Assembly (NCBI GenBank): GCA_018222765.1
Contig: JAAEZT010000001.1
Span: forward strand, 19,452 to 83,451
Direction: 5' to 3'
DNA from: a bacterium
Lineage (GTDB): Bacteria; Verrucomicrobiota; Verrucomicrobiia; Verrucomicrobiales; Akkermansiaceae
Length of the DNA stretch: 64,000 bases
Shown here: positions 17,200 through 25,891 of the stretch, in pieces
Layout of the letters: each line of letters begins with the position of its first letter
Numbering within the stretch: the stretch's first letter is position 1
Notes under the pieces: generated by a model
The model's input: only the letters and a program-made list of their open reading frames with translations
Told to the model about the DNA's origin: nothing
Database searches by the model: none
Made by a program: the position numbers and the translations under genes

Positions 17200-17637
17200 A
17201 TGGCTACCGAAACTACATTGATCCTCTTTAAGCCCGACGCTGTTCAAAAGAACCTCGTTGGTGCCGTCCTCGCCCGCTATCAAGCCGAAGGCTTCTCTAT
17301 CCGTGGCATCAAGATGATGTCCCTTTCCGACGAACTTCTCGCCGAACACTACTCGCACATCGCGGAGATGCCTTTCTTCCCCTCTGTGCGTGGCTTCATG
17401 CAGGAAACTCCCGTCGTTGCTCTCGCACTCTCCGGGGACAATATCATCAGCCGCGTCCGTGACCTTCTCGGACCAACCGATTCTACCGAAGCCGCTCCGG
17501 GAACGCTCCGTGGTGATTACGGCGACAAGACAGGCGACTCCAAGATGCGTAACATCTGCCACGCTTCCGATGGCCCCGAAGCCGCTGAAGCCGAGCTCAA
17601 GCGTTTCTTCAACGAAGGCGAACTCTTTGATCTCTAG
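17200..17637 (+). CDS. ndk: Nucleoside diphosphate kinase
   Basis: A 145-aa enzyme that transfers the gamma phosphate from ATP to (d)NDPs via a phosphohistidine. The N-terminal TLILFKPDAVQKNLVG, the RGDYG segment and the active-site signature NICHASDG with His121 are all present, and the length matches the family (about 140-150). The usual FVHGSDS-type sequence is slightly changed, with Cys before the active His and Ala after it, which the family tolerates. Its stop overlaps the convergent methyltransferase stop by 4 bases. Confidence 0.96.
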   Translation: MATETTLILFKPDAVQKNLVGAVLARYQAEGFSIRGIKMMSLSDELLAEHYSHIAEMPFFPSVRGFMQETPVVALALSGDNIISRVRDLLGPTDSTEAAPGTLRGDYGDKTGDSKMRNICHASDGPEAAEAELKRFFNEGELFDL

Positions 17638-18194
17638 GTGACCGGCAAACGCCAAACACTTACTAAAAAAGGTCGTCCCTCGTGACGGCCTTTTTCGTTG
17701 TGGAATTCCACGTGGAAATGATCAGGCAGGCGCATAGCCCACGCTAATACCTGCTCGGCTTCCTCCCCCCCCCCCGGATGACCGGGATAACACACGCAAG
17801 TGATGACTCCCTCTGATCGCAACAATTCCAGAGAAACATTCAGGGCCTCCAGCGTGGATCGCGATCTGGTAATCATCTCCTGATCCGCTCCTGGCAAATA
17901 ACCAAGATTAAAGGTCACCGCGGAGACCTCTCCGGGAACAAAGTCGTTCATCCGGGCATGACTCGCTTCCACCAACTCGCAACGCTCCATCACTCCGCCC
18001 TCAGTTAGTCGCCTCTGTGACGATTTGATGGCTTGATCTTGAATATCAAACCCAATCACCCGCCCCTCTTCTCCAACCAATCCGGCCAGGAAAAGAGCAT
18101 CGTGGCCATTCCCCAGAGTCGCATCAACCGCCAGATCCCCTGCTCGAAGAACGGAAGCCAGTTGTTCATGAGCGAGCACGATAACTCGTTTCAT
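17634..18194 (-). CDS. MnmM/YtqB-like SAM-dependent methyltransferase
   Basis: A 186-aa Rossmann-fold methyltransferase of the rRNA_methylase (YtqB) family; the Bacillus member MnmM methylates 5-aminomethyl-2-thiouridine in tRNA. Motif I is DATLGNGHDALFLAG, the acidic motif II is GFDIQD, and the family motif NLGYLPG is present, followed by YPGHPGGGEEAE and GRPFLVSV near the end. The start overlaps the stop of the peptidase gene by 4 bases (ATGA), suggesting translational coupling. An 11-base C run (17765-17775; G on the coding strand) encodes PGGGE and is a slippage risk. A terminator-like hairpin lies within its 3' end. Confidence 0.85.
   Translation of the reverse strand: MKRVIVLAHEQLASVLRAGDLAVDATLGNGHDALFLAGLVGEEGRVIGFDIQDQAIKSSQRRLTEGGVMERCELVEASHARMNDFVPGEVSAVTFNLGYLPGADQEMITRSRSTLEALNVSLELLRSEGVITCVCYPGHPGGGEEAEQVLAWAMRLPDHFHVEFHNEKGRHEGRPFLVSVWRLPVT
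17665..17695. terminator. Bidirectional terminator-like hairpin inside the methyltransferase 3' end
   Basis: AAAAAAGGTCGTC and GACGGCCTTTTT form a stem with one bulged base and T runs on both strands. It is well placed to terminate ndk, although it lies inside the convergent methyltransferase coding sequence (codons for KGRHEGRPF). Confidence 0.5.
17765..17775. repeat. 11-base homopolymeric C/G tract in a coding sequence
   Basis: Eleven C on the plus strand; the coding strand reads CCG GGG GGG GGG GAG. A change of one base would shift the frame of the methyltransferase about 40 codons before its end. Confidence 0.9.
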
Positions 18195-19456
18195 GGTCGG
18201 AAGGAAAAGGTATAGTATGCCGTGGCGTCGAGCTCGGCGACGGGCATACGCCGCGGCTTGGTCTGACCGGCCCAGCTTTCTAGAAAGAGCACTTCCTTTC
18301 GCCCATCATTGAAGCCCACCACAACTGAGGCATGCAATGGCGATTCTGCATTTGGGAGGGTTTTAAAATCCAGTGGTGGAAATTTGGATTCCCCACCGTC
18401 CTCTACGTCGCGCGAGATTCGCGTATGTAGACGATCCCGATCCTGCCCCCAACGTCGCCACACGATCACCGGCATTCCGGCTTGCAGAGAACGTCGCACC
18501 GTGGCGTGACTGTAGTCGCGTGACCGGTCCATCGAGAATCCAGCCTCCTTGGCCACTGCTTTGTAAATCCCCATCATATCCGACCCAGCAGCCGAGCCGG
18601 TATTCTGAAATTTTCCCGCAACCGCGAGCCAGTCTTCGTCGAGGTTGAGCCCCAAATACCGCGCCACCATGGTGAGGGTATTCAACCCGCAATAAGGCCG
18701 GTAACCCTGCGGAACAATGGGGACCTCATTGAGGATGACATCGCCGTTTTTTCTCCGCTGGGCTTTTTGCACTAAACCTCTCAGACGCTCGCTTGTGGAA
18801 ACTTTCTCCACCGATTGATCCAACCACGATCCCGGGATCTTTCCTTTCTTGCGAATCGACAACCTCAATAAACGATCCGGTGCCGAGAGCAATCTCACCG
18901 TCCGGTCAGCTATTTGAAACTCCGTCATCTCAGCCCGCAACGCACGAGTGCGACCCCGTTGAGCTCCGCGCGCTTTTCCCGATCTCTTTTTTAATTCCTT
19001 CTCCAGCCTCTCCAGCCGATCTTGATAAAGCTCTTTGAATTCCATCTGCCGAATCGTTATCAGACGTTGCATCTCTGCGATGGCCTCTTTACGACTGAGA
19101 TTCTTTGGAACTTTTTCCTGTTGATAGTATCCAAAAAATGAACCGGCATCAGCGAAAGTCACCTGTAGTTCCTCCAGCTCCTCTCCCCGGTGGGTTGCTT
19201 TCACCAAAATGCTCTCCACCCCAAATATTTTTGGCCGGGCCATCAGATAGCCCTCTTCCAAATAATCCGTGGCCACACCGGGAACCCAACGACCGGGAAG
19301 CCCGCCATCGTCACTCCACCCTGCCCCCGCGAGAAATTCTTCAGTCAGATCCTCGCCATCAAGCGGGCTATTGCTTACGCCCAGAACTCCGAGAATCGAA
19401 TTGGGCAAAGCATGCGCCAACCCGACACACAGACAGAAAAAAACCACCAGTTTCAC
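18191..19456 (-). CDS. Exported C39-like cysteine peptidase-fold protein
   Basis: A 421-aa protein with an N-terminal signal (MKLVVFFCLCVGLAHALP). Residues about 40-230 are family-unassigned, with a basic helical stretch (LERLEKELKKRSGKARGAQR). The C-terminal part from about 245 is a papain-like, C39-type domain: IVPQGYRPYCGLNTLTMVARYLG carries the presumed catalytic Cys, LHASVVVGF the His, and FLESW a possible third residue. C39-like domains cut peptides or bind them. The stop overlaps the methyltransferase start by 4 bases and the gene follows the Skp cluster by 54 bases on the same strand, so it may be the fifth gene of that cluster. Confidence 0.75.
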   Translation of the reverse strand: MKLVVFFCLCVGLAHALPNSILGVLGVSNSPLDGEDLTEEFLAGAGWSDDGGLPGRWVPGVATDYLEEGYLMARPKIFGVESILVKATHRGEELEELQVTFADAGSFFGYYQQEKVPKNLSRKEAIAEMQRLITIRQMEFKELYQDRLERLEKELKKRSGKARGAQRGRTRALRAEMTEFQIADRTVRLLSAPDRLLRLSIRKKGKIPGSWLDQSVEKVSTSERLRGLVQKAQRRKNGDVILNEVPIVPQGYRPYCGLNTLTMVARYLGLNLDEDWLAVAGKFQNTGSAAGSDMMGIYKAVAKEAGFSMDRSRDYSHATVRRSLQAGMPVIVWRRWGQDRDRLHTRISRDVEDGGESKFPPLDFKTLPNAESPLHASVVVGFNDGRKEVLFLESWAGQTKPRRMPVAELDATAYYTFSFRP

Positions 19457-19510
19457 CCGTCTACCTAAAGACCAGAACCTGATGGTTTCAACTGGAAAGT
19501 AATATTTAGC

Positions 19511-20119
19511 TTATTCCTCCTCTTTCTCCTCAGGGGCATCCTTGTTTATGCGCTCCAGAAGATTTCCGGTGATATCGGTGGCGTCCTTAGAGTAAGAGAG
19601 AATCGGAATTCCGGCCCCACTCGCTCCCGAGCGGTTAAACACAAAGTCATATCCCTCGGCCTTCGCGACTTCCTGAATGATCGCGATGATCTCCTTGCGA
19701 TGCTTGGCGAGCTCCGTGTTGATTTTGTCATTGAAAGCCGCTTGCTTCTGTCTGGCCCAAGCTATCCGTCCCTTTTGAAGGTTATCCGCCTGCTGCTTCT
19801 TAATGGATGCCTCACGGAAAATCTGGCTGCGCTTCTCTGCATTGACAGAGCTTCCTTCCCCGCTTTTACGCAGAGCCTCTGCTTCCTCGTTGAGAGCAGT
19901 GATCTCCTCGACTTTCTTCTTATCGGCATCCTTGAGGCGATCTTCGTATTGCTTGAAGGAATCGCGGGTTATCTGGGTCTTGTAAAAACTACTCACAAGC
20001 CTCTGCATATTTACCGAAGCAATCTTATCGGGCTTACCCTCGCCTTCCTGTGCGAGTGCAGTGGAGCAAATCATAGCGGCGCCGAGAAGAGCGGTAATTG
20101 GCTGGAAAAATTTCATCAC
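19511..20119 (-). CDS. OmpH/Skp family periplasmic chaperone (copy 1)
   Basis: A 202-aa Skp-like protein with a cleavable signal (ALLGAAMICSTALAQ). The body is KIASVNMQRLVSSFYKTQ, the start of the OmpH domain, then a long charged coiled coil (about residues 55-150) and the C-terminal AEGYDFVFNRSG, which corresponds to the family's (Y/F)DYVFD strand. Skp holds unfolded outer-membrane proteins during passage to the BAM complex. It has a long acidic tail (KDAPEEKEEE). It is the last of three paralogues around lpxD and 18 bases after the second. They share the organisation but differ in sequence, so the duplication is old. Confidence 0.88.
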   Translation of the reverse strand: MMKFFQPITALLGAAMICSTALAQEGEGKPDKIASVNMQRLVSSFYKTQITRDSFKQYEDRLKDADKKKVEEITALNEEAEALRKSGEGSSVNAEKRSQIFREASIKKQQADNLQKGRIAWARQKQAAFNDKINTELAKHRKEIIAIIQEVAKAEGYDFVFNRSGASGAGIPILSYSKDATDITGNLLERINKDAPEEKEEE

Positions 20120-20137
20120 AAGTGGGTGGGTTGAATA

Positions 20138-20764
20138 TTAGTTTGTTTTCTTTTCTTCGGCCGTTTCCGCCGGAGACTCTTTGTTGAGGAGCTTCAGCAA
20201 ATCATCGGTAAGATCTACCTTTTCACGAGCAAAAAGTAAGAACGGGACCTGGGCCGTAGTCAAGCCGGAGCTATCGACGACATAGTCCACATCGGTCGAA
20301 TCCTTGGCATGTGTAGCCACGGTATTGACCACTTCGATCCGGATGTCGTTCATAATACTCGCCATTTTCTGGTTCAAGGCGTTCCCTCGCCGCTTCAGGA
20401 ACTCATCCCGCTCCTTGCCCAAGGCCTTAATTTTGGCATCGTAAAGCCTCAATTTTTCCAGGCTGGCCCTCCGCTTGGCTTCCGCCAGTGATGGATCACG
20501 AAGCTCGGCATCCAACAGCTTCATCTCATCATTCATGGCTTTGATCGCCACGATTCGCTCCTGATCGTCCTTTTTGATTTCCTCCCGCTCGATATCCTCT
20601 TCAGCCATGACCGCTTTGGTCAAATGATACTCCGTCAGCAACTTCGCCATGTTGACCGTGCCCAACTTCATCTTGGGGTCGGCACTCGCGGTCAAAGGCA
20701 ATAAAAGCAAGGCGGCGAGGGCGGCCAGCGCCGTCAGTCGGGTCGAAAATTGGTATTGTTTCAT
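20138..20764 (-). CDS. OmpH/Skp family periplasmic chaperone (copy 2)
   Basis: A 208-aa Skp-like protein: signal peptide (LAALAALLLLPLTASA), GTVNMAKLLTEYHLTKAV, a coiled coil from about 50 to 150 (EREEIKKDDQERIVAIKAMN) and DVDYVVDSSG near the end. It lies 48 bases after lpxD on the same strand. The tail TTAQVPFLLFAREKVDLTDDLLKLLNKESP is a verrucomicrobial extension shared by all three copies, with the pattern (I/V)P-(X)3-(F/Y)-(X)5-DLTD. The function is presumably outer-membrane protein chaperoning, as for copy 1. Confidence 0.88.
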   Translation of the reverse strand: MKQYQFSTRLTALAALAALLLLPLTASADPKMKLGTVNMAKLLTEYHLTKAVMAEEDIEREEIKKDDQERIVAIKAMNDEMKLLDAELRDPSLAEAKRRASLEKLRLYDAKIKALGKERDEFLKRRGNALNQKMASIMNDIRIEVVNTVATHAKDSTDVDYVVDSSGLTTAQVPFLLFAREKVDLTDDLLKLLNKESPAETAEEKKTN

Positions 20765-20812
20765 GATCAGTAGGCAAAAAATTGAATCAGTTGGTCGGCC
20801 TGACGGAAGGTC

Positions 20813-21847
20813 TCATTCTCCAATGAGTTCATCCAGCTTCTTTTTTAGCTCACGCACTTCGGCCAGGAGTTTGGGAACGCGGGGCATCGCGGCCATCTTT
20901 TTTTGCTCGTCAGCCATTGGTCTCGCTGGCGAGCCCATATAAACACCGGGCTTTTTTAGACTCTTCATCGCCGCTGTTCGGGTCGCGAGAACCACTTGGT
21001 CGCCAATTTCGATATGCCCAACCACTCCCGCCTGGGCTGCCATGGTAACATAATTTCCTATTTTGGTGCTCCCGGCAATACCGCTCTGGGCCACAATCAA
21101 GGTGTGCTTGCCAATTTTTACGTTGTGGGCGATTTGCACGAGATTATCGATTTTGGTCCCCTCCCCAATCAAGGTGCGCCCAAACCGCGCCCGATCAATG
21201 CAGCTGTTAGCCCCGACTTCTACATCATCCTCGAGTTCGACAATGCCAACCTGGGGAACTTTATGATGGCGCCCCTCCACGAGCTCGAAACCATATCCAT
21301 CTGAGCCGATCACCACACCGGGTTGCAGAGTAACGCGATTACCGAGAATACACTCCTCCCGTACGGTGGTATTGGGGTGGAGCAGGCAATCTTCTCCAAT
21401 CACGGACTTTCGTCCCACCACGCAACCCGCTCCAATGACAGTACCCTTGCCGACTTTGGCCCCACTCTCAATCACCGCCCCTGCGCTAATCATCACCGCG
21501 GCCGGATCGACCTCCGCATCGTCGGCAACATGAGCACCCGAAGAAATTCCGGGGACAAAGTGCCGCGCCGCCGCCTGGAAATGATCAATAATTTTACTAA
21601 AAGCGGCCGAAGGATTTTCCACCTTAATCAAGGCGCAACCGTCTGGCACCTCCCACTCACCCTCGGCAACAAGCACGGCTCCAGCCCGAGTATCGGGCAG
21701 TTGCGATTGATAACGGGGATTTCCGAGAAAACTGATGTCATCCGGACCCGCTTCATCCAGAGAAGAGATCCCCATAAATGAAACGACCCGCTGATCTTCG
21801 CAAGGAACACCAACGAGTTCGTGGAGCTGTTTCCAACTGAGGGACAC
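20813..21847 (-). CDS. lpxD: UDP-3-O-acylglucosamine N-acyltransferase LpxD
   Basis: A 344-aa enzyme of lipid A synthesis that adds the second (N-linked) acyl chain to UDP-3-O-acylglucosamine using acyl-ACP. The N-terminal uridine-binding domain (residues 1-100; SSLDEAGPDDISFLGNPRY) precedes the left-handed beta-helix of hexapeptide repeats (about 105-290), containing the catalytic-His region NLVQIAHNVKIGKHT. A C-terminal helix (VPKLLAEVRELKKKLDELIG) matches the ACP-interacting helix. The length is normal. It is embedded between Skp paralogues, as in the common bamA-skp-lpxD arrangement, though bamA, fabZ and lpxA are not adjacent. The gene implies an LPS-type outer membrane. Confidence 0.96.
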   Translation of the reverse strand: MSLSWKQLHELVGVPCEDQRVVSFMGISSLDEAGPDDISFLGNPRYQSQLPDTRAGAVLVAEGEWEVPDGCALIKVENPSAAFSKIIDHFQAAARHFVPGISSGAHVADDAEVDPAAVMISAGAVIESGAKVGKGTVIGAGCVVGRKSVIGEDCLLHPNTTVREECILGNRVTLQPGVVIGSDGYGFELVEGRHHKVPQVGIVELEDDVEVGANSCIDRARFGRTLIGEGTKIDNLVQIAHNVKIGKHTLIVAQSGIAGSTKIGNYVTMAAQAGVVGHIEIGDQVVLATRTAAMKSLKKPGVYMGSPARPMADEQKKMAAMPRVPKLLAEVRELKKKLDELIGE

Positions 21848-21859
21848 TTGAAAAAAGGA

Positions 21860-22450
21860 TTATTCGCCGTCTTTGGGATCTTCCGGAGCATCTTGGTTAA
21901 TCTCCTCCAAAAGAGAATCAGTCAGATCCGTGGTATCACGGGCATGTAACACAAAGGGAATTCCCTGATTGCTGTTTCCCGACTGATCGAAAATGTAATC
22001 AAAGTTACCGGCTTTGGCTCGTTCGCTGACGACGCGCTGGATTTTCACGAGAATAGCACGCATCTGTTTGGTCATTTTCTCACTCAGAGCACGATTACGG
22101 CGCTCCAGAAATTCGGAACGCTCACGCTCCTTGTGAATACCGTCCTGGCTCAGGTCACTGGCCTCCTGACGCAAATCCTGCCTTTTTTTGTCACCGAGCT
22201 CCTTGTCTTTCAACTGCTCACGGATCTTCTGCAGAGAATCGTCAATATCGCGGATATCCTTGAGACGGAGGTTGTTGTCTTTCTGAATACGGGCGCGCTC
22301 AATGTTGATGTCACGCTGGACCGAACTAGTCTTGTGATACTCATTAAAAAGCCGCTCCATATTGACAGTGGCAATTTTAAGACGCTGGGCATTGGCTCCG
22401 CTCTGGAGCATCAAAAAACCGGCAAGAAGGGCAAAGAAACGGATTTTCAT
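21860..22450 (-). CDS. OmpH/Skp family periplasmic chaperone (copy 3)
   Basis: A 196-aa Skp-like protein with a signal (FFALLAGFLMLQSGANAQ), KIATVNMERLFNEYHKTSSV, a charged coiled coil (about 45-145) and AGNFDYIFDQSGNSNQG. It is the first gene of the minus-strand cluster, 12 bases before lpxD, so this copy occupies the usual skp position. Divergent from panC; the 173-base gap must contain the promoter of both. Confidence 0.88.
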   Translation of the reverse strand: MKIRFFALLAGFLMLQSGANAQRLKIATVNMERLFNEYHKTSSVQRDINIERARIQKDNNLRLKDIRDIDDSLQKIREQLKDKELGDKKRQDLRQEASDLSQDGIHKERERSEFLERRNRALSEKMTKQMRAILVKIQRVVSERAKAGNFDYIFDQSGNSNQGIPFVLHARDTTDLTDSLLEEINQDAPEDPKDGE

Positions 22451-22623
22451 AAAGTATATTCGTTAGGGGTGTTGGCTGACTATGGTTTTGAGAATTTCAG
22501 GAGTCAATCACGCGATTAAATTTCGTATCGGTAAAAAACTGAAGAACAAGAGATGGGCTCTTCACCCCACTTGGCAAGGACCAAGCTTGAAAAAAATAGC
22601 CCGAGGCCACATGACTGTCCGCG

Positions 22624-23487
22624 ATGATCCGCCGCTACCACGATGTTTCCTCGGTTCGGGAAGCTCTTTCGACCGCTCCGCGTCCCCTGGCGCTCGTCCC
22701 TACAATGGGAGCGCTCCACGAGGGACACCTCGCCCTGCTCCGTGCGGCGCGTGCAAAAGTCGGCCCCCGGGGCACGGTCGCGATCTCGATTTTCGTCAAT
22801 CCAATCCAGTTCGACCGCTCCGAGGACCTCCTTAATTACCCCAAAACTCTTGAGAACGACCTCACAGCCTGCGAAGCCGAAGGCGTCGATCTCAGCTTTA
22901 TCCCCAATGCCGACGAACTCTATCTCCCCGATCGCTCCATTCTCGTCACGGAATCCCTCCTCACCAAACACCTCTGCGGAGCCACCCGCCCCGGGCATTT
23001 CGACGGCGTTCTCACCGTCGTCCTGAAATTGTTCAACATCCTCCAACCCGACTGTGCCATTTTCGGAAAAAAAGATTTTCAGCAACTCGCCCTCATCAAT
23101 CGCATGGTCCGCGATCTGGACGTTCCGGTCGAAATTATCGGCCACCCGACCGTCCGCGAACCCGACGGGCTCGCCCTTTCTTCCCGAAATCGTAAACTTA
23201 CTCCAGAACACCGCGCCGACGCTCCGCGCATCCAACGCGCTCTTTCCGCAGCCCAAGATCTCGTTCCGACCGGCGAACAATCTCCCGCGGTTTATCTCGA
23301 CGCCGCAAAATCCCATCTTCTTAGCAATGCCCCGGCTGACTTCTCCCTCGACTACCTCGAGCTTGTCGACTCGGTCTCCCTGCAACCCATCGCCAAGCTC
23401 ACCGAACCCGCCACTCTGGCGACAGCGTGTTTTTACGGCCAGGTTCGTCTGATCGATCATACTGAGATTGTCCCAATCATGTCCTGA
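22624..23487 (+). CDS. panC: Pantoate--beta-alanine ligase
   Basis: A 287-aa cytoplasmic enzyme that condenses pantoate and beta-alanine with ATP, the last step of pantothenate synthesis. [14 protein letters not shown] (HIGH-like motif), [27 protein letters not shown] (KMSKS-equivalent) and a C-terminal beta region are all typical. The length matches the family (about 280). No other pan gene is adjacent. It starts a run of plus-strand genes that continues with the arsenate-resistance pair 83 bases downstream. Confidence 0.96.
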   Translation: MIRRYHDVSSVREALSTAPRPLALVPTMGALHEGHLALLRAARAKVGPRGTVAISIFVNPIQFDRSEDLLNYPKTLENDLTACEAEGVDLSFIPNADELYLPDRSILVTESLLTKHLCGATRPGHFDGVLTVVLKLFNILQPDCAIFGKKDFQQLALINRMVRDLDVPVEIIGHPTVREPDGLALSSRNRKLTPEHRADAPRIQRALSAAQDLVPTGEQSPAVYLDAAKSHLLSNAPADFSLDYLELVDSVSLQPIAKLTEPATLATACFYGQVRLIDHTEIVPIMS

Positions 23488-23569
23488 GACTCCTCAAAGC
23501 GACATTTGCTCAAAAAAAGTTCCCACTTCTCCGCTTTCCCTCTTCCATCCCAGTCATCATAAATCACTC

Positions 23570-24568
23570 ATGAAAATCGCCATCAACGGTTTTGGCCGCA
23601 TCGGCCGCCTCGTTCTCCGCGCCGCCTTCGATAACCCCGACTTGGAATTCGTACGCCTCAACGACTCCAAAGCCAATGCCGAAACCGCCGCCCACCTCCT
23701 CGAATTCGACACCGTCCACGGCCGCTGGGATCGCGACGTTTCCCACACCGACGACACCGTCCTCATCGACGGACAATCGCTCGCCTACACTTCCGAGGAC
23801 CATCCTTCCAAAATCGACTGGGCTGGTATCGACATCGTCCTCGAATGCTCCGGCGCCTTCCGCGACACCCAAAGCCTCCAAACCTACCTCGATGCCGGCG
23901 TCAAAAAAGTCATCGTCGCCGCCCCCGTCAAAGAAGGCGTCCTCAACATCGTCATGGGCTGCAACGACGAACTCTACAACCCCGCCACTGATCACCTCAT
24001 CACCAACGCCTCTTGCACCACCAACTGCATCGCGCCCGTCATCAAGGTGATCCACGAGACTTTCGGCCTCAAACACGGCATGCTCACCACTCTGCATGAC
24101 CTCACCAATACCCAGACCATCGTCGACGCTCCCCACAAAGACCTCCGCCGTGCCCGCTCGGCCGTCAACTCCCTCATCCCCACCACCACCGGATCGGCCA
24201 CCGCCGTCACCATGATCTTCCCCGAACTTAAAGGCCGCCTCAACGGCGTCGCCGTCCGGGTCCCCCTCCTCAACGCCTCCCTCACCGACCTCGTCCTCGA
24301 ACTCGAAAAAGAAGTCACCGTCGCCGAAGTCAACGCCGCCCTCAAAGCAGCTGCCGATGGCTCTCTTAAAGGAATCCTCGGCTATGAAGAAAAACCCCTC
24401 GTCTCCGCAGACTACACCAACGACTCCCGTTCCGGCATCATCGACGCCAAAAGCACCATGGTCGTCAACGGCACCCAACTTAAACTCCTCGTGTGGTATG
24501 ACAACGAATGGGGCTACTCCGTTCGGATGGCCGAGTTAACCCGAAAAGTCGCCAGCTTTCTCAAGTAG
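23570..24568 (+). CDS. ArsJ-associated glyceraldehyde-3-phosphate dehydrogenase
   Basis: A 332-aa type I GAPDH. The ATG at 23570 gives the family start [13 protein letters not shown]; the frame extends upstream without homology. The catalytic Cys149 lies in [11 protein letters not shown]. The sequence after it, [27 protein letters not shown], departs from glycolytic GAPDH and fits the ArsJ-associated branch. In that branch the enzyme uses arsenate in place of phosphate to make 1-arseno-3-phosphoglycerate, the substrate exported by ArsJ. The arsJ gene follows after 111 bases. Whether it also serves glycolysis cannot be told from sequence. Confidence 0.9.
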   Translation: MKIAINGFGRIGRLVLRAAFDNPDLEFVRLNDSKANAETAAHLLEFDTVHGRWDRDVSHTDDTVLIDGQSLAYTSEDHPSKIDWAGIDIVLECSGAFRDTQSLQTYLDAGVKKVIVAAPVKEGVLNIVMGCNDELYNPATDHLITNASCTTNCIAPVIKVIHETFGLKHGMLTTLHDLTNTQTIVDAPHKDLRRARSAVNSLIPTTTGSATAVTMIFPELKGRLNGVAVRVPLLNASLTDLVLELEKEVTVAEVNAALKAAADGSLKGILGYEEKPLVSADYTNDSRSGIIDAKSTMVVNGTQLKLLVWYDNEWGYSVRMAELTRKVASFLK

Positions 24569-24679
24569 CAAGACCATCGCCTATTTCCTTTTAACCGACC
24601 CCCCACGAAGAAAGCTAATCACTCAAAGCCAACCGCAAAAAGCCAGCACCTCAAACCCCATCGCGCCATATCACCCCAA

Positions 24680-25891
24680 ATGAATCAAAAGGCCTACACC
24701 ATCGTCACCGCCGCCTATTGGGGATTCACCCTGACGGACGGCGCGCTGCGTATGCTCGTGCTCCTCTATTTCCATGGCCAGGGCATGGATCCGGTCAGAC
24801 TCGCCTTCCTCTTTCTCCTCTACGAATTCTGCGGCATCCTCACCAATCTCCTCGGCGGATGGTGGGCCTCCCGAACCGGCCTCAAGCGCACTCTCACCGG
24901 CGGACTCCTTTTACAAGTCGTCGCCCTCTCCGCTCTCGCTTTCGTCAATCTCGAGTGGGTCCCATGGTTGGTCATCGCCTACATCATGTCGACGCAAGCC
25001 CTTTCCGGCATCGCCAAAGACCTGACCAAGATGTCCGCCAAGAGCGCAGTCAAAGTCCTCGTCCCAAAATCCACTTCCAGCGAACAACAAGAACGCGGCC
25101 TCATGAAATGGGTCGCCATCCTCACCGGATCTAAAAACGCCCTCAAAGGCGTGGGCTTTTTCCTCGGCGGCTTCCTCCTCACCGTCTTCGGATTCCAGGG
25201 CGCCCTCTGGGTCATGGCCGGGGCCCTTTTCCTCGTCTTCCTCCTCGCCCACTTCTGTATCCAAGGTGATCTCGGCAAAGCCAAGAAGAAGGTCAAATTT
25301 ACCGAACTTTTCTCCAAGTCCCCCGAAATCAACCGCCTCTCCGCCGCCCGCCTCTTTCTCTTCGCGGCCCGCGATGTTTGGTTCGTCGTCGGCCTTCCCG
25401 TCTTTCTCAAATCCCAACTTGAATGGTCCTTCAACCAGGTCGGAGCCTTCATGGCGATCTGGGTTATCGGCTACGGCATCGTCCAGGCCAGCGCGCCCAA
25501 GTTCGTCAAAAAAAGCGGAGCAGCCCACGCCTCGAAAGCCGCCTTCGTTTGGGGACTCATCCTCACCCTCATCGCCGTCACGATTGCCCTCCTGGTTCAA
25601 ATCGATCAATTCGTCCTCTACGCCGTCCTCGGCGGCCTTCTTATCTACGGCATCATTTTCGCCATTAATTCCGCTCTCCATTCCTACCTTATCCTCGCCT
25701 TCACCGACGACGACCAGGTCTCGCTCAACGTCGGCTTTTACTACATGGCCAACGCCTGCGGCCGACTCCTCGGCACCCTCGCCTCCGGCCTCTCCTACCA
25801 CTACGGTGGACTACCAGCCTGCCTCTGGGTCAGCGCCGCCATGCTCGCCGCAACTTCCTACATCACCATTCGACTTCCGCGCAATTTGTGA
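24680..25891 (+). CDS. arsJ: Organoarsenical efflux MFS transporter ArsJ
   Basis: A 403-aa major facilitator protein with about 12 hydrophobic segments. Family-specific stretches are AAYWGFTLTDGALRMLVLLY near the N-terminus, LYEFCGILTNLLGGW, ALSGIAKDLTKMSAKSAVK and KWVAILTGSKNALKGVGFFL. ArsJ exports 1-arseno-3-phosphoglycerate, which breaks down outside the cell to arsenate, giving arsenate resistance together with the partner GAPDH encoded just upstream. No arsR, arsC or acr3/arsB is present nearby, so regulation is not apparent. The stop overlaps the GTG start of the pseudouridine synthase by 4 bases. Confidence 0.92.
   Translation: MNQKAYTIVTAAYWGFTLTDGALRMLVLLYFHGQGMDPVRLAFLFLLYEFCGILTNLLGGWWASRTGLKRTLTGGLLLQVVALSALAFVNLEWVPWLVIAYIMSTQALSGIAKDLTKMSAKSAVKVLVPKSTSSEQQERGLMKWVAILTGSKNALKGVGFFLGGFLLTVFGFQGALWVMAGALFLVFLLAHFCIQGDLGKAKKKVKFTELFSKSPEINRLSAARLFLFAARDVWFVVGLPVFLKSQLEWSFNQVGAFMAIWVIGYGIVQASAPKFVKKSGAAHASKAAFVWGLILTLIAVTIALLVQIDQFVLYAVLGGLLIYGIIFAINSALHSYLILAFTDDDQVSLNVGFYYMANACGRLLGTLASGLSYHYGGLPACLWVSAAMLAATSYITIRLPRNL

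Noticed and set aside
22516-23460. Minus-strand frame opposite panC
   Set aside because: Shadow of panC; no recognisable domain and it would cross the promoter region of the Skp cluster.
23468-23569. 34-codon N-terminal extension of GAPDH
   Set aside because: Overlaps the panC end and lacks homology; GAPDH starts at its conserved [11 protein letters not shown] segment.
24911-25801. Minus-strand frame of 296 codons opposite arsJ
   Set aside because: Highly Glu/Gly/Asp-rich mirror of a membrane protein gene; no motif or signal.
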